Positions 7,849 through 17,301 of a stretch of 64,000 nt of DNA are shown here, piece after piece. This DNA is from Mongoliitalea lutea. Its GTDB lineage: Bacteria > Bacteroidota > Bacteroidia > Cytophagales > Cyclobacteriaceae. How positions within the stretch are numbered: the stretch's first letter is position 1; every line of letters begins with the position of its first letter. The notes under the pieces are model-generated. The model ran no database searches and was not told the origin of the DNA. It was given only the letters and a program-made list of their open reading frames with translations. Where the stretch lies: NCBI RefSeq assembly GCF_014652135.1, contig NZ_BMYF01000006.1, positions 1 through 64,000 of the forward strand, written 5' to 3'. The translations under genes and the position numbers were made by a program.

Positions 7849-9194
7849 ATGAAAAATTTATTTGGAAAATTTAGAGATTATGCTCTCTCTCTCTCTCTGT
7901 AGTTTTCTTGATTGCAGGATGTAATCAAGTAGAGAATATTGAGCCCACAGTAGAACTTGACAATAGAGCTATCGGTGAAGTGAAAAGCATTGATGAGGGG
8001 CACCTTATTGAACTTTCGGCTTTCTTTGCTTCAATTCTTAACAAGCCAGAAGTTTTAAATGAATTTTATGGGTATTCCAAATTAGAAGGAAATGAAGGAG
8101 AGTTGGAGTTCAGTCTAAGAAAGGTTTTCGAAACCGAATTTGATCAAATTGCAAGAAAAAGTTCGGCTATTGTATCCCATTTTAAGGAACATGGAGGAAA
8201 CCTAAGGACACAATCAGCTAGTTTTGATCCTGACTTCTTTATAAAGTTTATGAAGGAAAATGACCTTGAAGTTTTGGCGCCGTATTTAGCAAGGAATTTT
8301 TTGTTGGAGGAGTTAGATGAATTAACAATTTCTTGGTGGACCGAAGAAATGGAAGAAGAAGGACTAAAAAAAAATCCCAATTGGAAAGGAGAGACCCCCG
8401 CATTCAAAATTAGGTTAAGTGAGGATTTGTCATTTGAATCAATTATGAAAGGCTTAAAGGATAAAAGCTTGGAAGTATTTATGGTAAGTGATGAATATGC
8501 GATGAAGAATCCTACAATTGTTTTTGGTGCATTTGAAGAAGGACTTTATGATAGAGAACTACAATTAAAAGAAACAGGAATTAGTGAAGCTAACTTGAGC
8601 TATATTAATGTTGTACCTGTATTGAATGGGATAAGGTGTGATCAAGTGTTATCAACAGATTTGGTTAGATATGTAATACCTGAGCTAAGAGTTTTAGATA
8701 ATACTCAAGGTTGGCCAAAAGGAAATTATATTTCTTTATGGGTAGCATATGGAGCTTGGCAAGCTGGTAATACTCCAACGCTTGGATTTAATGTCAATAA
8801 TATATTGAATGAAGAAAAGATAAATAGAGGGGATTTTAAATGGAAGACTGACTTCGTAAAAAATCCACTAATTGTACATTGGCATGAGTCAAATGTATCA
8901 ATACAATTAATTTTTGCTCATAGAAGAAGGAAACATAAATTGAGTCAGCAGGTAACATCAGTATCAACAAACCCAACAACTGGAATATCTACTGAGTCAA
9001 AACAAACATTAACAGCCACTGATACAAGGCTTTTTAATTCAAACCATTGGTTTAGATGCCAAGAAATTAATGGGGCTCATAGAATACAATCCATTCCAAG
9101 TTTGGATATTAGAAATGGGAATGCGATTTATCAGTTTTCAAACTCGGATGGAAGAATCCAATGGACAATGGAACCAAGACTTAGTAGGTTATGA
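7849..9194 (+). CDS. Phase-variable surface lipoprotein, copy 1 (out of frame here)
   Basis: The ATG at 7849 opens with MKNLFGKFRDYA, a basic n-region, and then enters a (CT)8 tract coding alternating Leu-Ser. With eight units the frame ends at TAG 7900-7902 after 17 residues. With seven units (or ten) it runs into VVFLIAGC, an ideal lipobox, and continues for about 425 residues to 9194. The long downstream frame lacks any other plausible start: its first start-type codon is a TTG inside the lipobox. Mature residues up to ~237 are nearly identical to the second copy, and the C-terminal ~190 residues are variable. The protein is acidic in its first half and ends with a region holding NHWFRCQEINGAH. 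I do not recognise the family. Its stop overlaps the start of the next gene (ATGA). Confidence 0.8.
7883..7898 (+). repeat. (CT)8 simple repeat in signal-peptide codons
   Basis: Eight perfect CT units lie between codon 12 and the lipobox of the first lipoprotein gene. Each gain or loss of one unit shifts the frame by two bases. Unit numbers 7, 10 or 13 restore the lipoprotein frame; 8 does not. The following GT looks like a mutated ninth unit. Confidence 0.95.
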
Positions 9195-9751
9195 AAAATA
9201 AATTCAAATTCATTCTGATTCTTTTTCAATTCTTTTATTCCTCTGGAAATTCTCAGAATTTAGATAAAAAATGTGGAGTTATATACTTTGGAGTTGATCT
9301 CTTTAATGTTTCTAGCAAATTGTGGGAAGATAAGAATAATGGAATTGGCTTAAATTTGGAATATCATCACCCTTTGATAAAAAAAATCGGGGTAGATATT
9401 ACTGGTAATTTAGGTTATCATCAATTATTAGGTTGTGAAATTTGCTTGTCGGATTGGTTTGCAAAATCATTCACCGCAGGATTTGGATTATCAAAATCTT
9501 TAATAATTGATCAAAAGTATGAGTTTCTTTTAAAAGTTCGGCATAGTTTTGTTGGGTTTAAAAGAGATGAGCGTGAATTGATTATTGATGATGTTGTTGT
9601 TAGTAGAAGAACAAATGGTTCAAATATTAATTTACTTGGTTTTGAAATTGGCTATTTTTTGCCAGTTAAAATACCTTTAGTTTTTTCATATCGACATGAG
9701 GATACTACTTTTCACAGAATTAATGCTATATCTTTATCCTATCAGTTTTGA
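9191..9751 (+). CDS. Small beta-barrel outer-membrane protein, cassette 1
   Basis: This 186-residue protein has a signal peptide (residues 1-~21, ending SSGNSQ) and a body of alternating hydrophobic/polar strands with aromatic ends and a terminal phenylalanine (ISLSYQF), as expected of a small outer-membrane beta-barrel of about eight strands. Two cysteines occur as GCEIC near residue 79. The start codon overlaps the lipoprotein stop (ATGA), indicating translational coupling, so frameshifting of the lipoprotein would probably lower its expression too. It is homologous to the protein at 11964-12524 but clearly diverged. The partnership with the lipoprotein is inferred from the conserved gene pair. 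No named family recognised. Confidence 0.8.
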   Translation: MKNKFKFILILFQFFYSSGNSQNLDKKCGVIYFGVDLFNVSSKLWEDKNNGIGLNLEYHHPLIKKIGVDITGNLGYHQLLGCEICLSDWFAKSFTAGFGLSKSLIIDQKYEFLLKVRHSFVGFKRDERELIIDDVVVSRRTNGSNINLLGFEIGYFLPVKIPLVFSYRHEDTTFHRINAISLSYQF

Positions 9752-9775
9752 TAAATATTTTAGGCATTGCTTTTT

Positions 9776-9809
9776 GCCAGCCCTAATTTAAATTAAGGCT
9801 GGCATTTTT
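9776..9809 (+). terminator. Rho-independent terminator of cassette 1
   Basis: GCCAGCCCTAA and TTAAGGCTGGC pair (one mismatch) around a short AT loop at 9776-9803, followed by ATTTTT. It lies 25 nt after the outer-membrane protein gene. Confidence 0.85.
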
Positions 9810-9861
9810 CGACGAGTTTAATGTGAATAACGATTAGCTTCTCTTTGGTTTGGGCGATTTT

Positions 9862-10167
9862 TTAATTATTCCCCAAGAAATGGATTGGTTATGGCTAGCT
9901 TTATTAAGTGGGGTATGTACAGTTTATGCTTTTTCAGTATCGGTAGAACTGATGCGCCGAATCTCTGCTTTCGCTGTCAACCTTACGGTTAATTTGGAGC
10001 CAATGTACGGGATTATTTTAGCCGTAATCATTTTTGGAGAAAAGGAGCAGATGACTGGAGGATTTTATTTAGGAACACTGATCATTTTGGTGTCGGTGTT
10101 GATTTATCCAATGTATAATTTGTATTTGAGGAGGAAGGTGAAAGTGAGTTCCTCATTGCAGCGTTGA
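9862..10167 (+). pseudogene. 3' fragment of an eamA-like gene (copy 2)
   Basis: About 100 codons matching the second EamA repeat of the intact transporter (from LIIPQEMDWLWLALLSG to the C-terminus). No N-terminal half and no sensible start are present. It ends SSSLQR like fragment 1. It is longer than fragment 1 by roughly 55 codons and forms the left edge of the second cassette, marking a recombination boundary. Confidence 0.85.
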
Positions 10168-10549
10168 GGGAGTTTGAATATTGGTTTTTATACTTTACTT
10201 CCAGACTTCCAGAGGTTGTGTTAAACTATAGGGTTTTTAATTCATTGTACTTTAAATAGGTTATTTTTTGTAAAACTTACAAAGTAGATGATGAGTATGT
10301 TAAACTAAGCAGAAGTAATGTCAGGGGGGGGGCTAAGACAAAGAATATGTCGTATTTATGAATGTATCTAACTCGTACAAAAACCAATTTAAATAATAAG
10401 AGAGAGGTTGTTTTTTGAAAAACATATGAAGTTCTTGATTAAGTTATATGTTGTATTGATTATTTACTGTTTGGATATTAAATATTTTATTTTTTTGAAT
10501 ATGTGAAATATTTTTTTTTGAAAATGGCGAAAAAAACAAATTTTTTCTA

Positions 10550-10580
10550 TTGACATATAAATAAGAACTAATTACTTTTG
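10550..10580 (+). promoter_or_regulatory. Promoter of lipoprotein cassette 2
   Basis: TTG at 10550-10552, 20 nt, TACTTTTG at 10573-10580: identical in boxes and spacing to the cassette 1 promoter. The inverted repeat TTTTGTTTAAA / TTTAAACAAAA follows at 10576-10599 as in cassette 1. Confidence 0.75.
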
Positions 10581-10603
10581 TTTAAACTTTTAAACAAAAA
10601 ATT

Positions 10604-11963
<1,360 letters not shown>

Positions 11964-11967
<4 letters not shown>

Positions 11968-12524
11968 AAAATATAATTTACTTATCAATAATTGGTATTT
12001 TATTCTTTGGCAAAAATGCCTATTCACAGAGTAAAACTTCAAATAATTTTCAAGTCCATGTTAATTATCTTAATGTAAAGGAAAAAGCTAGAGGAGGGAA
12101 AGATTTGGGATTTGGAATAGGAGCTGAATACCACTTAAACTTAGTAAAAAGAATCGGCCTACAGGGAATAGGTGGAATTGGGTATGAAAGATTATCAGGG
12201 AATTGTCCTTTATGTGATTCTGAATGGTTTCAGAATGGTTATTGGGCGGGAATTGGTCTTTCAAAAACATTTATTCTTAAGGAAAAGCATCAATTTGTTG
12301 GGCAAATTAGGTACAGGTTTGTGGGATTTGAAAGGATGGAACCTGAGTTGATTGATATGGATGGTACTATAGTAAGGTGGCAAGAAGCAAATACACCACA
12401 AGATTTAGTGGGTTTTCGTTTTGGGTACTTTGTGCCGATCAAATTACCAGTTATTATTTCGTATACATTTGAAAATGGGTCATTTTTTAGAATGAATTCA
12501 GTTTCTTTAGGATTTCAGTTTTAA
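11964..12524 (+). CDS. Small beta-barrel outer-membrane protein, cassette 2
   Basis: A 186-residue protein, the same length as its counterpart at 9191-9751, with a signal peptide (residues 1-~22, ending NAYSQ), amphipathic strands and a C-terminal phenylalanine (VSLGFQF). It keeps two cysteines as CPLC near residue 76. Landmark stretches shared with copy 1 are FVGF, PVKI/PIKL and the strand pattern, while most other positions have changed. It overlaps the lipoprotein stop codon (ATGA) and is followed by a strong terminator. Probably an outer-membrane partner of the lipoprotein; this is inference from gene order. Confidence 0.8.
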
Positions 12525-12531
12525 TTTAATC

Positions 12532-12567
12532 CACCTGCTGTCTTGTTTTGACAGCAGGTGTTTTTTT
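12532..12567 (+). terminator. Strong terminator hairpin just before the TonB receptor start
   Basis: CACCTGCTGTC (12532-12542) and GACAGCAGGTG (12550-12560) form a perfect 11-bp GC-rich stem with a 7-nt loop, followed by seven Ts. It ends cassette 2. The next start codon is only 3 nt beyond the T run, leaving no room for a promoter in between. Confidence 0.93.
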
Positions 12568-12570
12568 CTT

Positions 12571-14910
12571 ATGGGATATTTTAGGGTTTTCTTTTTCTTT
12601 TTCTTCACTTCAACAGTGCTCGGTCAAGTGACAATTACGGGCTATATCAAAGATCGATCATCCAAAGAAAGTCTATATGGTGCAAATGTCTATGAAGTTA
12701 TCTCTCAAAAAGGAGTAAGTAGTAACTTTGACGGATTTTTTTCAATTAGATTGAATGAGGGTGATCAAAAATTACAGGTAAGCCATGTAGGTTATCGTCT
12801 AAAATCTATTCCATTAACGATTAACAAGGACACCTTGCTTTTTATTGACTTGGAGCCCATGATGGAGCTGAATGAGGTAGTGATTGAGTCTGATAGAGCT
12901 TTTGACTTTGAGCGGTCCACTCAATTATCTACAATAAGAATTCCGATCAGGCAAATAAGACAAATGCCAGCAATAGGGGGCGAAATTGATGTGATAAGGG
13001 CCATTCAGTTGCTACCTGGGGTGCAAAGTGGTAAAGAAGGTCTTACTGGCTTTTATGTACGGGGAGGGGGCATGGACCAAAACCTTATTCTATTAGATGG
13101 AGTACCCCTCTATAATATTAGTCATATTGGTGGGATTTTTTCCATTTTTAACGCGGATGTCATTTCAGATGTAGAACTCATCAAAGGGGGCTTTCCTGCC
13201 AGGTATGGGGGGAGACTTTCTTCCGTATTGAATATAAAAGCCAAGGAAGGAAACCGGCTGCGTAGCGAGACCAGTGGGGCAATAGGGTTGGTCTCCTCAA
13301 GGATAGCACATGAAGCCCCCATTAATAGGGGAAAAGGCTCCTTTATCGTTGCAGGGAGAAGGTCTTATCTGGACCTATTTACCCGACCGATTTCCAAGAG
13401 AGCATCCAAAGGGGAGTTTTCTTTGGGTTATGACTTTTATGATTTCAATGGAAAGGTGAATTACGACCTTTCTGAAAAAGATAAAATCCTTTTTTCTATG
13501 TATTCCGGCAGAGACAAGGGGATAGTGCGCTCAGAGGATAGGAAATTTCTGTCAGAAACCAAAAATAGCTTCGAATGGGGGAATTTTCTGGCCAGTATGA
13601 AATGGACCAGAAGGATCAATGACAAGATATTGTCCAATTTTAGTGCAGGATATACGCGCTATGAGTTTTTGGTAGATCTTACGCATGAGGATAAAGTAGA
13701 AAAAAGGGACATCAGTTATATTTTTAAGTCCGGTATTGAGGATATTCACTTGAAATACGACTGGGAAACTTTGATCGGTTCAGGTCATCTAGTCAGGGCA
13801 GGGGTGCAGTACATCAATCATTTTTTCTTTCCTGGAGTCAGTGTTTTTTCCCAGCAAAGTGCTAGTGAATCGGTGCGTACCAGAACAGGGTCATTTGATG
13901 TCAGGGCAAATGACCTGTCCTTTTTTGTCGAGGATGAATGGGAGATTTCCCGTACACTGAGTGCCAATATCGGCCTAAGGTATAATAATTACCTCGTCAA
14001 TGGGGAGAGTTATGACAGTTTCCAGCCTCGTGTAAATGTGCGGTATATGCTTTCGGAAACCAGCTCGATGAAGGCCTCCTATGCCACCATGCAGCAAAAT
14101 GTCCACTTGCTGAATAATACAGGTGTGGGCCTGCCTGTGGATCTTTGGGTGCCGGCCACGGAACAGACCCAGCCACAGTTCTCAGCACAATGGACCCTGG
14201 CTTATAACAGGAGGCTTTCCCGATCACTGGAGCTGAGCGGAGAGGTTTTCTACAAGGATTTCAAGCATCTGATTGCCTATTCGGATGGGATCAATTGGAT
14301 GGAAGGAACCGGAGACTGGCAGGAAAAGATCGAAAGAGATGGTGTCGGAAGGGCTTATGGGCTGGAGCTTTTCCTTCAGAAAAAAATGGGAAAAGCCTCA
14401 GGATGGCTGGGATATACTCTGTCGAGGTCTGAGATGCGTTTTGAGAATATAAACTCTGGAAATTTCTTTCCTCATAGGTTTGATCGGACACATGACATAG
14501 GACTGACACTGGTTTACGAGTTTTCCAAGGATTTCAATTTTTCATTCAATTGGGTTTACGGTACAGGGGAGGCAATTACTTTGGCAAGAAGCAGGCATTT
14601 AGGGATTACAAGAGGACTCATTAATTTTAATAATGAAAGGAGTTTGCCAACTATTGAATTCTATGGGGATAGAAATAGCTTTAGAATGCGGGCATACCAC
14701 CGTGCTGACGTGGGACTTAGATTTTCGAAGGATAAGAAAAGGGGTGTCCGCACCTGGAATCTAAGTTTTTACAATGCGTATAACAGGGCCAATCCTTTCT
14801 ACTATACATGGAGCAGAGATAATGTCAATGATTGGAACAATCTATCCTTGAGGCAGGTAGCGATGTTTCCGATTATACCAGCATTTAATTATGAATTTAG
14901 ATTTTACTGA
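12571..14910 (+). CDS. TonB-dependent outer-membrane receptor with N-terminal CarboxypepD_reg-like domain
   Basis: This 779-residue protein starts with a signal peptide containing a run of six phenylalanines, coded by TTCTTT-type repeats, and cleaved near VLGQ. A carboxypeptidase-regulatory-like beta-sandwich (about residues 20-105, TITGYIKDRSSKESLYGANV) is followed by the plug domain (about 120-225: LLPGVQSGKEGLTGFYVRGG, LLDGVPLYN, KGGFPARYGGRLSSVL) and a 22-strand barrel ending in FNYEFRFY. It imports an unknown substrate across the outer membrane with TonB energy. The DUF4249 lipoprotein follows by one base and is its usual partner in this phylum. An alternative is a start further inside, but this ATG gives the complete signal peptide. 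Confidence 0.92.
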   Translation: MGYFRVFFFFFFTSTVLGQVTITGYIKDRSSKESLYGANVYEVISQKGVSSNFDGFFSIRLNEGDQKLQVSHVGYRLKSIPLTINKDTLLFIDLEPMMELNEVVIESDRAFDFERSTQLSTIRIPIRQIRQMPAIGGEIDVIRAIQLLPGVQSGKEGLTGFYVRGGGMDQNLILLDGVPLYNISHIGGIFSIFNADVISDVELIKGGFPARYGGRLSSVLNIKAKEGNRLRSETSGAIGLVSSRIAHEAPINRGKGSFIVAGRRSYLDLFTRPISKRASKGEFSLGYDFYDFNGKVNYDLSEKDKILFSMYSGRDKGIVRSEDRKFLSETKNSFEWGNFLASMKWTRRINDKILSNFSAGYTRYEFLVDLTHEDKVEKRDISYIFKSGIEDIHLKYDWETLIGSGHLVRAGVQYINHFFFPGVSVFSQQSASESVRTRTGSFDVRANDLSFFVEDEWEISRTLSANIGLRYNNYLVNGESYDSFQPRVNVRYMLSETSSMKASYATMQQNVHLLNNTGVGLPVDLWVPATEQTQPQFSAQWTLAYNRRLSRSLELSGEVFYKDFKHLIAYSDGINWMEGTGDWQEKIERDGVGRAYGLELFLQKKMGKASGWLGYTLSRSEMRFENINSGNFFPHRFDRTHDIGLTLVYEFSKDFNFSFNWVYGTGEAITLARSRHLGITRGLINFNNERSLPTIEFYGDRNSFRMRAYHRADVGLRFSKDKKRGVRTWNLSFYNAYNRANPFYYTWSRDNVNDWNNLSLRQVAMFPIIPAFNYEFRFY

Positions 14911-14911
14911 G

Positions 14912-15820
14912 ATGAAAGTATTGAAACAGTTTGCTTTTTTGATGCTTGTTGCGGTATTGGGATTCTCTTGTTCGGATTTCTTTAACAAAGAAATACCCAT
15001 TAGCTTGGAGGATCACAGAAGCCTTTTGGTGGTCAATAGCATCCTAGGGGAAGGTCAGGAAGAGCTTTTGTTTGGCATTACTACTTCCCGTTCGATGACG
15101 GATACCACAAGCTTGATTATCACTCCCAGAGATTTGGATATTGATCTGATACTAAACTCAGATAGTTACCTGCCAGTGAGTTATGATTCTTCAAGGAACC
15201 TCTACTATTCAACATACAAGGTGCAGTCCGGGGATGTTTTTGAATTAAATGTAAAATCCGAGGCATACCCTGAAGTCGAGGCAGAAACAAGGGTACCAAT
15301 GCCCGCCAGGATTTTAGATGCAAGAATTGGGGCAAGAGCTTTTGATTCCAACGGACGGCCTGTAAGAGAAATCTTTTTTACTGTGGAGGATATTGAAGGT
15401 GAACAGAATTTTTTCTTTATGGATTTAATAATGACACGTGAAGAATGGGGTAACATATCCGATGTGAGTACTTTTGAGTCCCCGCTTAGATTTTTTAGAA
15501 GGGCTGAGTTCAGGGAGAGTTTGGCATTTAATGATACTTTTTTTGAAAATGCTTCGGTGGAATTGATGTTATGGATGGCAGAAGAAGAATTTCAGAATAT
15601 GATTTATAACCTTCCTGATTTTTATGTTCGCCTTTATACTGTGGATAAGCCAATGTATGATTACTTCACGCAGCTGCATGTTCACCTTAGGAATAGAAAT
15701 GCAGACCTTTTTGCAGGCGAACCCATCAATGTACCCAGTAATGTCAAAGGAGGTTTTGGGGTTTTTGGCAGCCATAGTTTTATGGATTTTAAGCTGGATT
15801 ATCAGGAGTTTTTGGATTGA
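14912..15820 (+). CDS. DUF4249 domain lipoprotein
   Basis: The ATG at 14912, one base after the receptor stop, gives a 302-residue protein beginning MKVLKQFAFLMLVAVLGFSC, a lipoprotein signal with Cys at about residue 20. An ATG 21 nt upstream overlaps the receptor gene and adds a charged extension before the signal, so I reject it. The body fits DUF4249, which in Bacteroidota is encoded next to TonB receptors and probably forms a surface or periplasmic partner. No catalytic motif is known. The TonB receptor and this gene form an operon. Confidence 0.85.
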   Translation: MKVLKQFAFLMLVAVLGFSCSDFFNKEIPISLEDHRSLLVVNSILGEGQEELLFGITTSRSMTDTTSLIITPRDLDIDLILNSDSYLPVSYDSSRNLYYSTYKVQSGDVFELNVKSEAYPEVEAETRVPMPARILDARIGARAFDSNGRPVREIFFTVEDIEGEQNFFFMDLIMTREEWGNISDVSTFESPLRFFRRAEFRESLAFNDTFFENASVELMLWMAEEEFQNMIYNLPDFYVRLYTVDKPMYDYFTQLHVHLRNRNADLFAGEPINVPSNVKGGFGVFGSHSFMDFKLDYQEFLD

Positions 15821-16158
15821 TTTCCAGCTATACTGACTAGAGCTTACAGTACCTAGGTTTTGTTGTGTGCTTAATATTGCTCGGAAGTGGATGAAAAACA
15901 CTTACTGTGCTTGCATCATTTCTTGGCACATTTTTATCTTTAGTAATTTACAAAAAGTAAAGTATAGAATTTATCATGTTAAAGATGAGTCTTCTAATAA
16001 TCCATGACTTATTTAAAGTGAGTTTATTAATTAAGCAAAAATTGATTCTGACTATACTTGTAATTTTGGTGGAAGGCGAGGGTGCATCCTCCCTTGCAGC
16101 CTTGATTGATGTAAGTATGCATGATTTCAGTGGATTTATTTGAGGATCCTTACTCCTT
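15821..16158. other. Intergenic gap with a possible short remnant ORF
   Basis: This 338-nt gap separates convergent operons. A 55-codon plus-strand frame at 15976-16143 encodes a hydrophobic segment (LIKQKLILTILVILVEGEG) faintly like the first membrane helix of an ABC exporter. It could be a decayed 5' end, but the evidence is thin. No terminator with a T run was found. Confidence 0.3.
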
Positions 16159-17253
16159 TTATCTACCCATTTCAAACACCACTATCCCCGGATCTTCGTC
16201 GGCTGTGATTCCAAAAAGTTTCCTTTTTTGCTCATTCATCGTAAAAGCGTACAGTGGATAATCCAGCCTGAAGTTATTCAATAGGTTTCCTTTGTAATCA
16301 AATTCGAAGATTCGGTTGAGATTGCTGGATTCACTGATTTGCCGAAAGCTTTTACCGGAATACAATACAAAAAAAGACGCTTCTCCTGCATAGACATCCA
16401 GGTATTTGTTGGTCAGCGTGCGAATATCAAAGGATGCCATATCATAGCCCACGCTTTCCGAAATAGAGAACTTTGGACTTTCATTTACCGGACCTCTTAG
16501 TGTTAGTATTTGTTGGTTTTCCCAATCAATAATGTCAATAAAATCTGTATGGATGCCCGCTTTGACAAACTTGGTTTTGGAAGGATTTCCTTTCATTTCG
16601 CTCGAAAATATAGATGCAGCTACATTTGGGGCAATATCCACTTCTTTGATGCCATCAGGAAGTTTTATAAACGAGAACATCTCTCTCCAATCACCCAAAC
16701 TTTTCAACGTATCTTTTTCAGTGCTTACCTCGTAATACTTTTTCCACCCGTCAACCATCTCCACGAGAAAAGAGTTTTTGCTAAGCCAAGCTGCTTTTGT
16801 TGCATAAAAGGGTACGTCAAGGGCTTTGATTTGCTCCACTGCCAGTTGAGAACTGTCCTGCAAAGCAAATTTTGAAAAATTGAATTGCTGCGTATCATAT
16901 ACCCAAAAGAAGCCTTTTTCTAATCCATCCATAAGAGGGTATCCAATTCCAAGTTCTCCCGGTCCGAAACCTATTTTTCCTTTATGGGATACAAATTCTA
17001 AGGTATTGGAATCAATAATAGTTATGGCGGATTCGGTTTTTGAACTTACTGATTCCGCTATAATCAAAAAACCTTCTTTAAATAAGATTTTCCGTGGGTT
17101 GAGGATTTCTTCTAGCACAAACTTTTCACCTGAAAGCAATTGTTTTTCTGGTAGATCCTTTTCAGAAAATAGTTTAGATTGCTTAATTGGGACATTTTCG
17201 CATGAAAAAAGGAGCACTGAACAAAATATGAGTAAGATATTACCTAATTTCAT
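16159..17253 (-). CDS. Six-bladed beta-propeller lipoprotein (BF3164/TolB-like)
   Basis: This 364-residue protein begins MKLGNILLIFCSVLLFSC, a lipoprotein signal with Cys at residue 18. The body resembles the BF3164/TolB-like six-bladed propeller lipoproteins of Bacteroidota, with the typical opening FSEKDLPEKQLLSGEKF, blade-like repeats such as FLIIAESVSS and FFWVYDTQQFNFSKF, and an ending NEQKRKLFGITADEDPGIVV. It is a paralogue of the gene immediately upstream (17302-18363), with matching opening and closing motifs. It probably sits on the periplasmic or surface side of a membrane. Function is unknown; ligand binding or signalling is only a guess. The gap between the two paralogues is 48 nt, so they are likely cotranscribed. 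Confidence 0.75.
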   Translation of the reverse strand: MKLGNILLIFCSVLLFSCENVPIKQSKLFSEKDLPEKQLLSGEKFVLEEILNPRKILFKEGFLIIAESVSSKTESAITIIDSNTLEFVSHKGKIGFGPGELGIGYPLMDGLEKGFFWVYDTQQFNFSKFALQDSSQLAVEQIKALDVPFYATKAAWLSKNSFLVEMVDGWKKYYEVSTEKDTLKSLGDWREMFSFIKLPDGIKEVDIAPNVAASIFSSEMKGNPSKTKFVKAGIHTDFIDIIDWENQQILTLRGPVNESPKFSISESVGYDMASFDIRTLTNKYLDVYAGEASFFVLYSGKSFRQISESSNLNRIFEFDYKGNLLNNFRLDYPLYAFTMNEQKRKLFGITADEDPGIVVFEMGR

Positions 17254-17301
17254 ACTGATTTTATTTGTGAAGGAGTCTTTGCTATTTCGAGAAATAATGC
17301 T

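Larger units (their letters stand above)
7286..8618 (+). repeat. Direct repeat, copy 1 (1.3 kb)
   Basis: This block is nearly identical to 10029-11391. It starts in the eamA fragment, runs through a ~420-nt non-coding stretch (7425-7848) and the promoter, and ends in codon ~237 after the lipoprotein lipobox region, where similarity drops abruptly. The non-coding part holds no convincing gene. Differences between copies include the CT tract length, a G-run (GTGGGGG here, nine Gs in copy 2) and a short ACTTCCAG duplication present only in copy 2. Confidence 0.9.

Noticed and set aside
7908-9194. Reading the lipoprotein genes as starting at the TTG inside the lipobox (7908 and 10681)
   Set aside because: The TTG falls in the middle of a perfect lipobox (VFLIAGC). 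Starting there would remove the signal peptide, and the upstream promoter and ATG fit the CT-tract model much better.
9850-10167. An independent EamA-like gene
   Set aside because: It lacks the N-terminal half and its nominal start is not homologous to the family. It is a 3' fragment.
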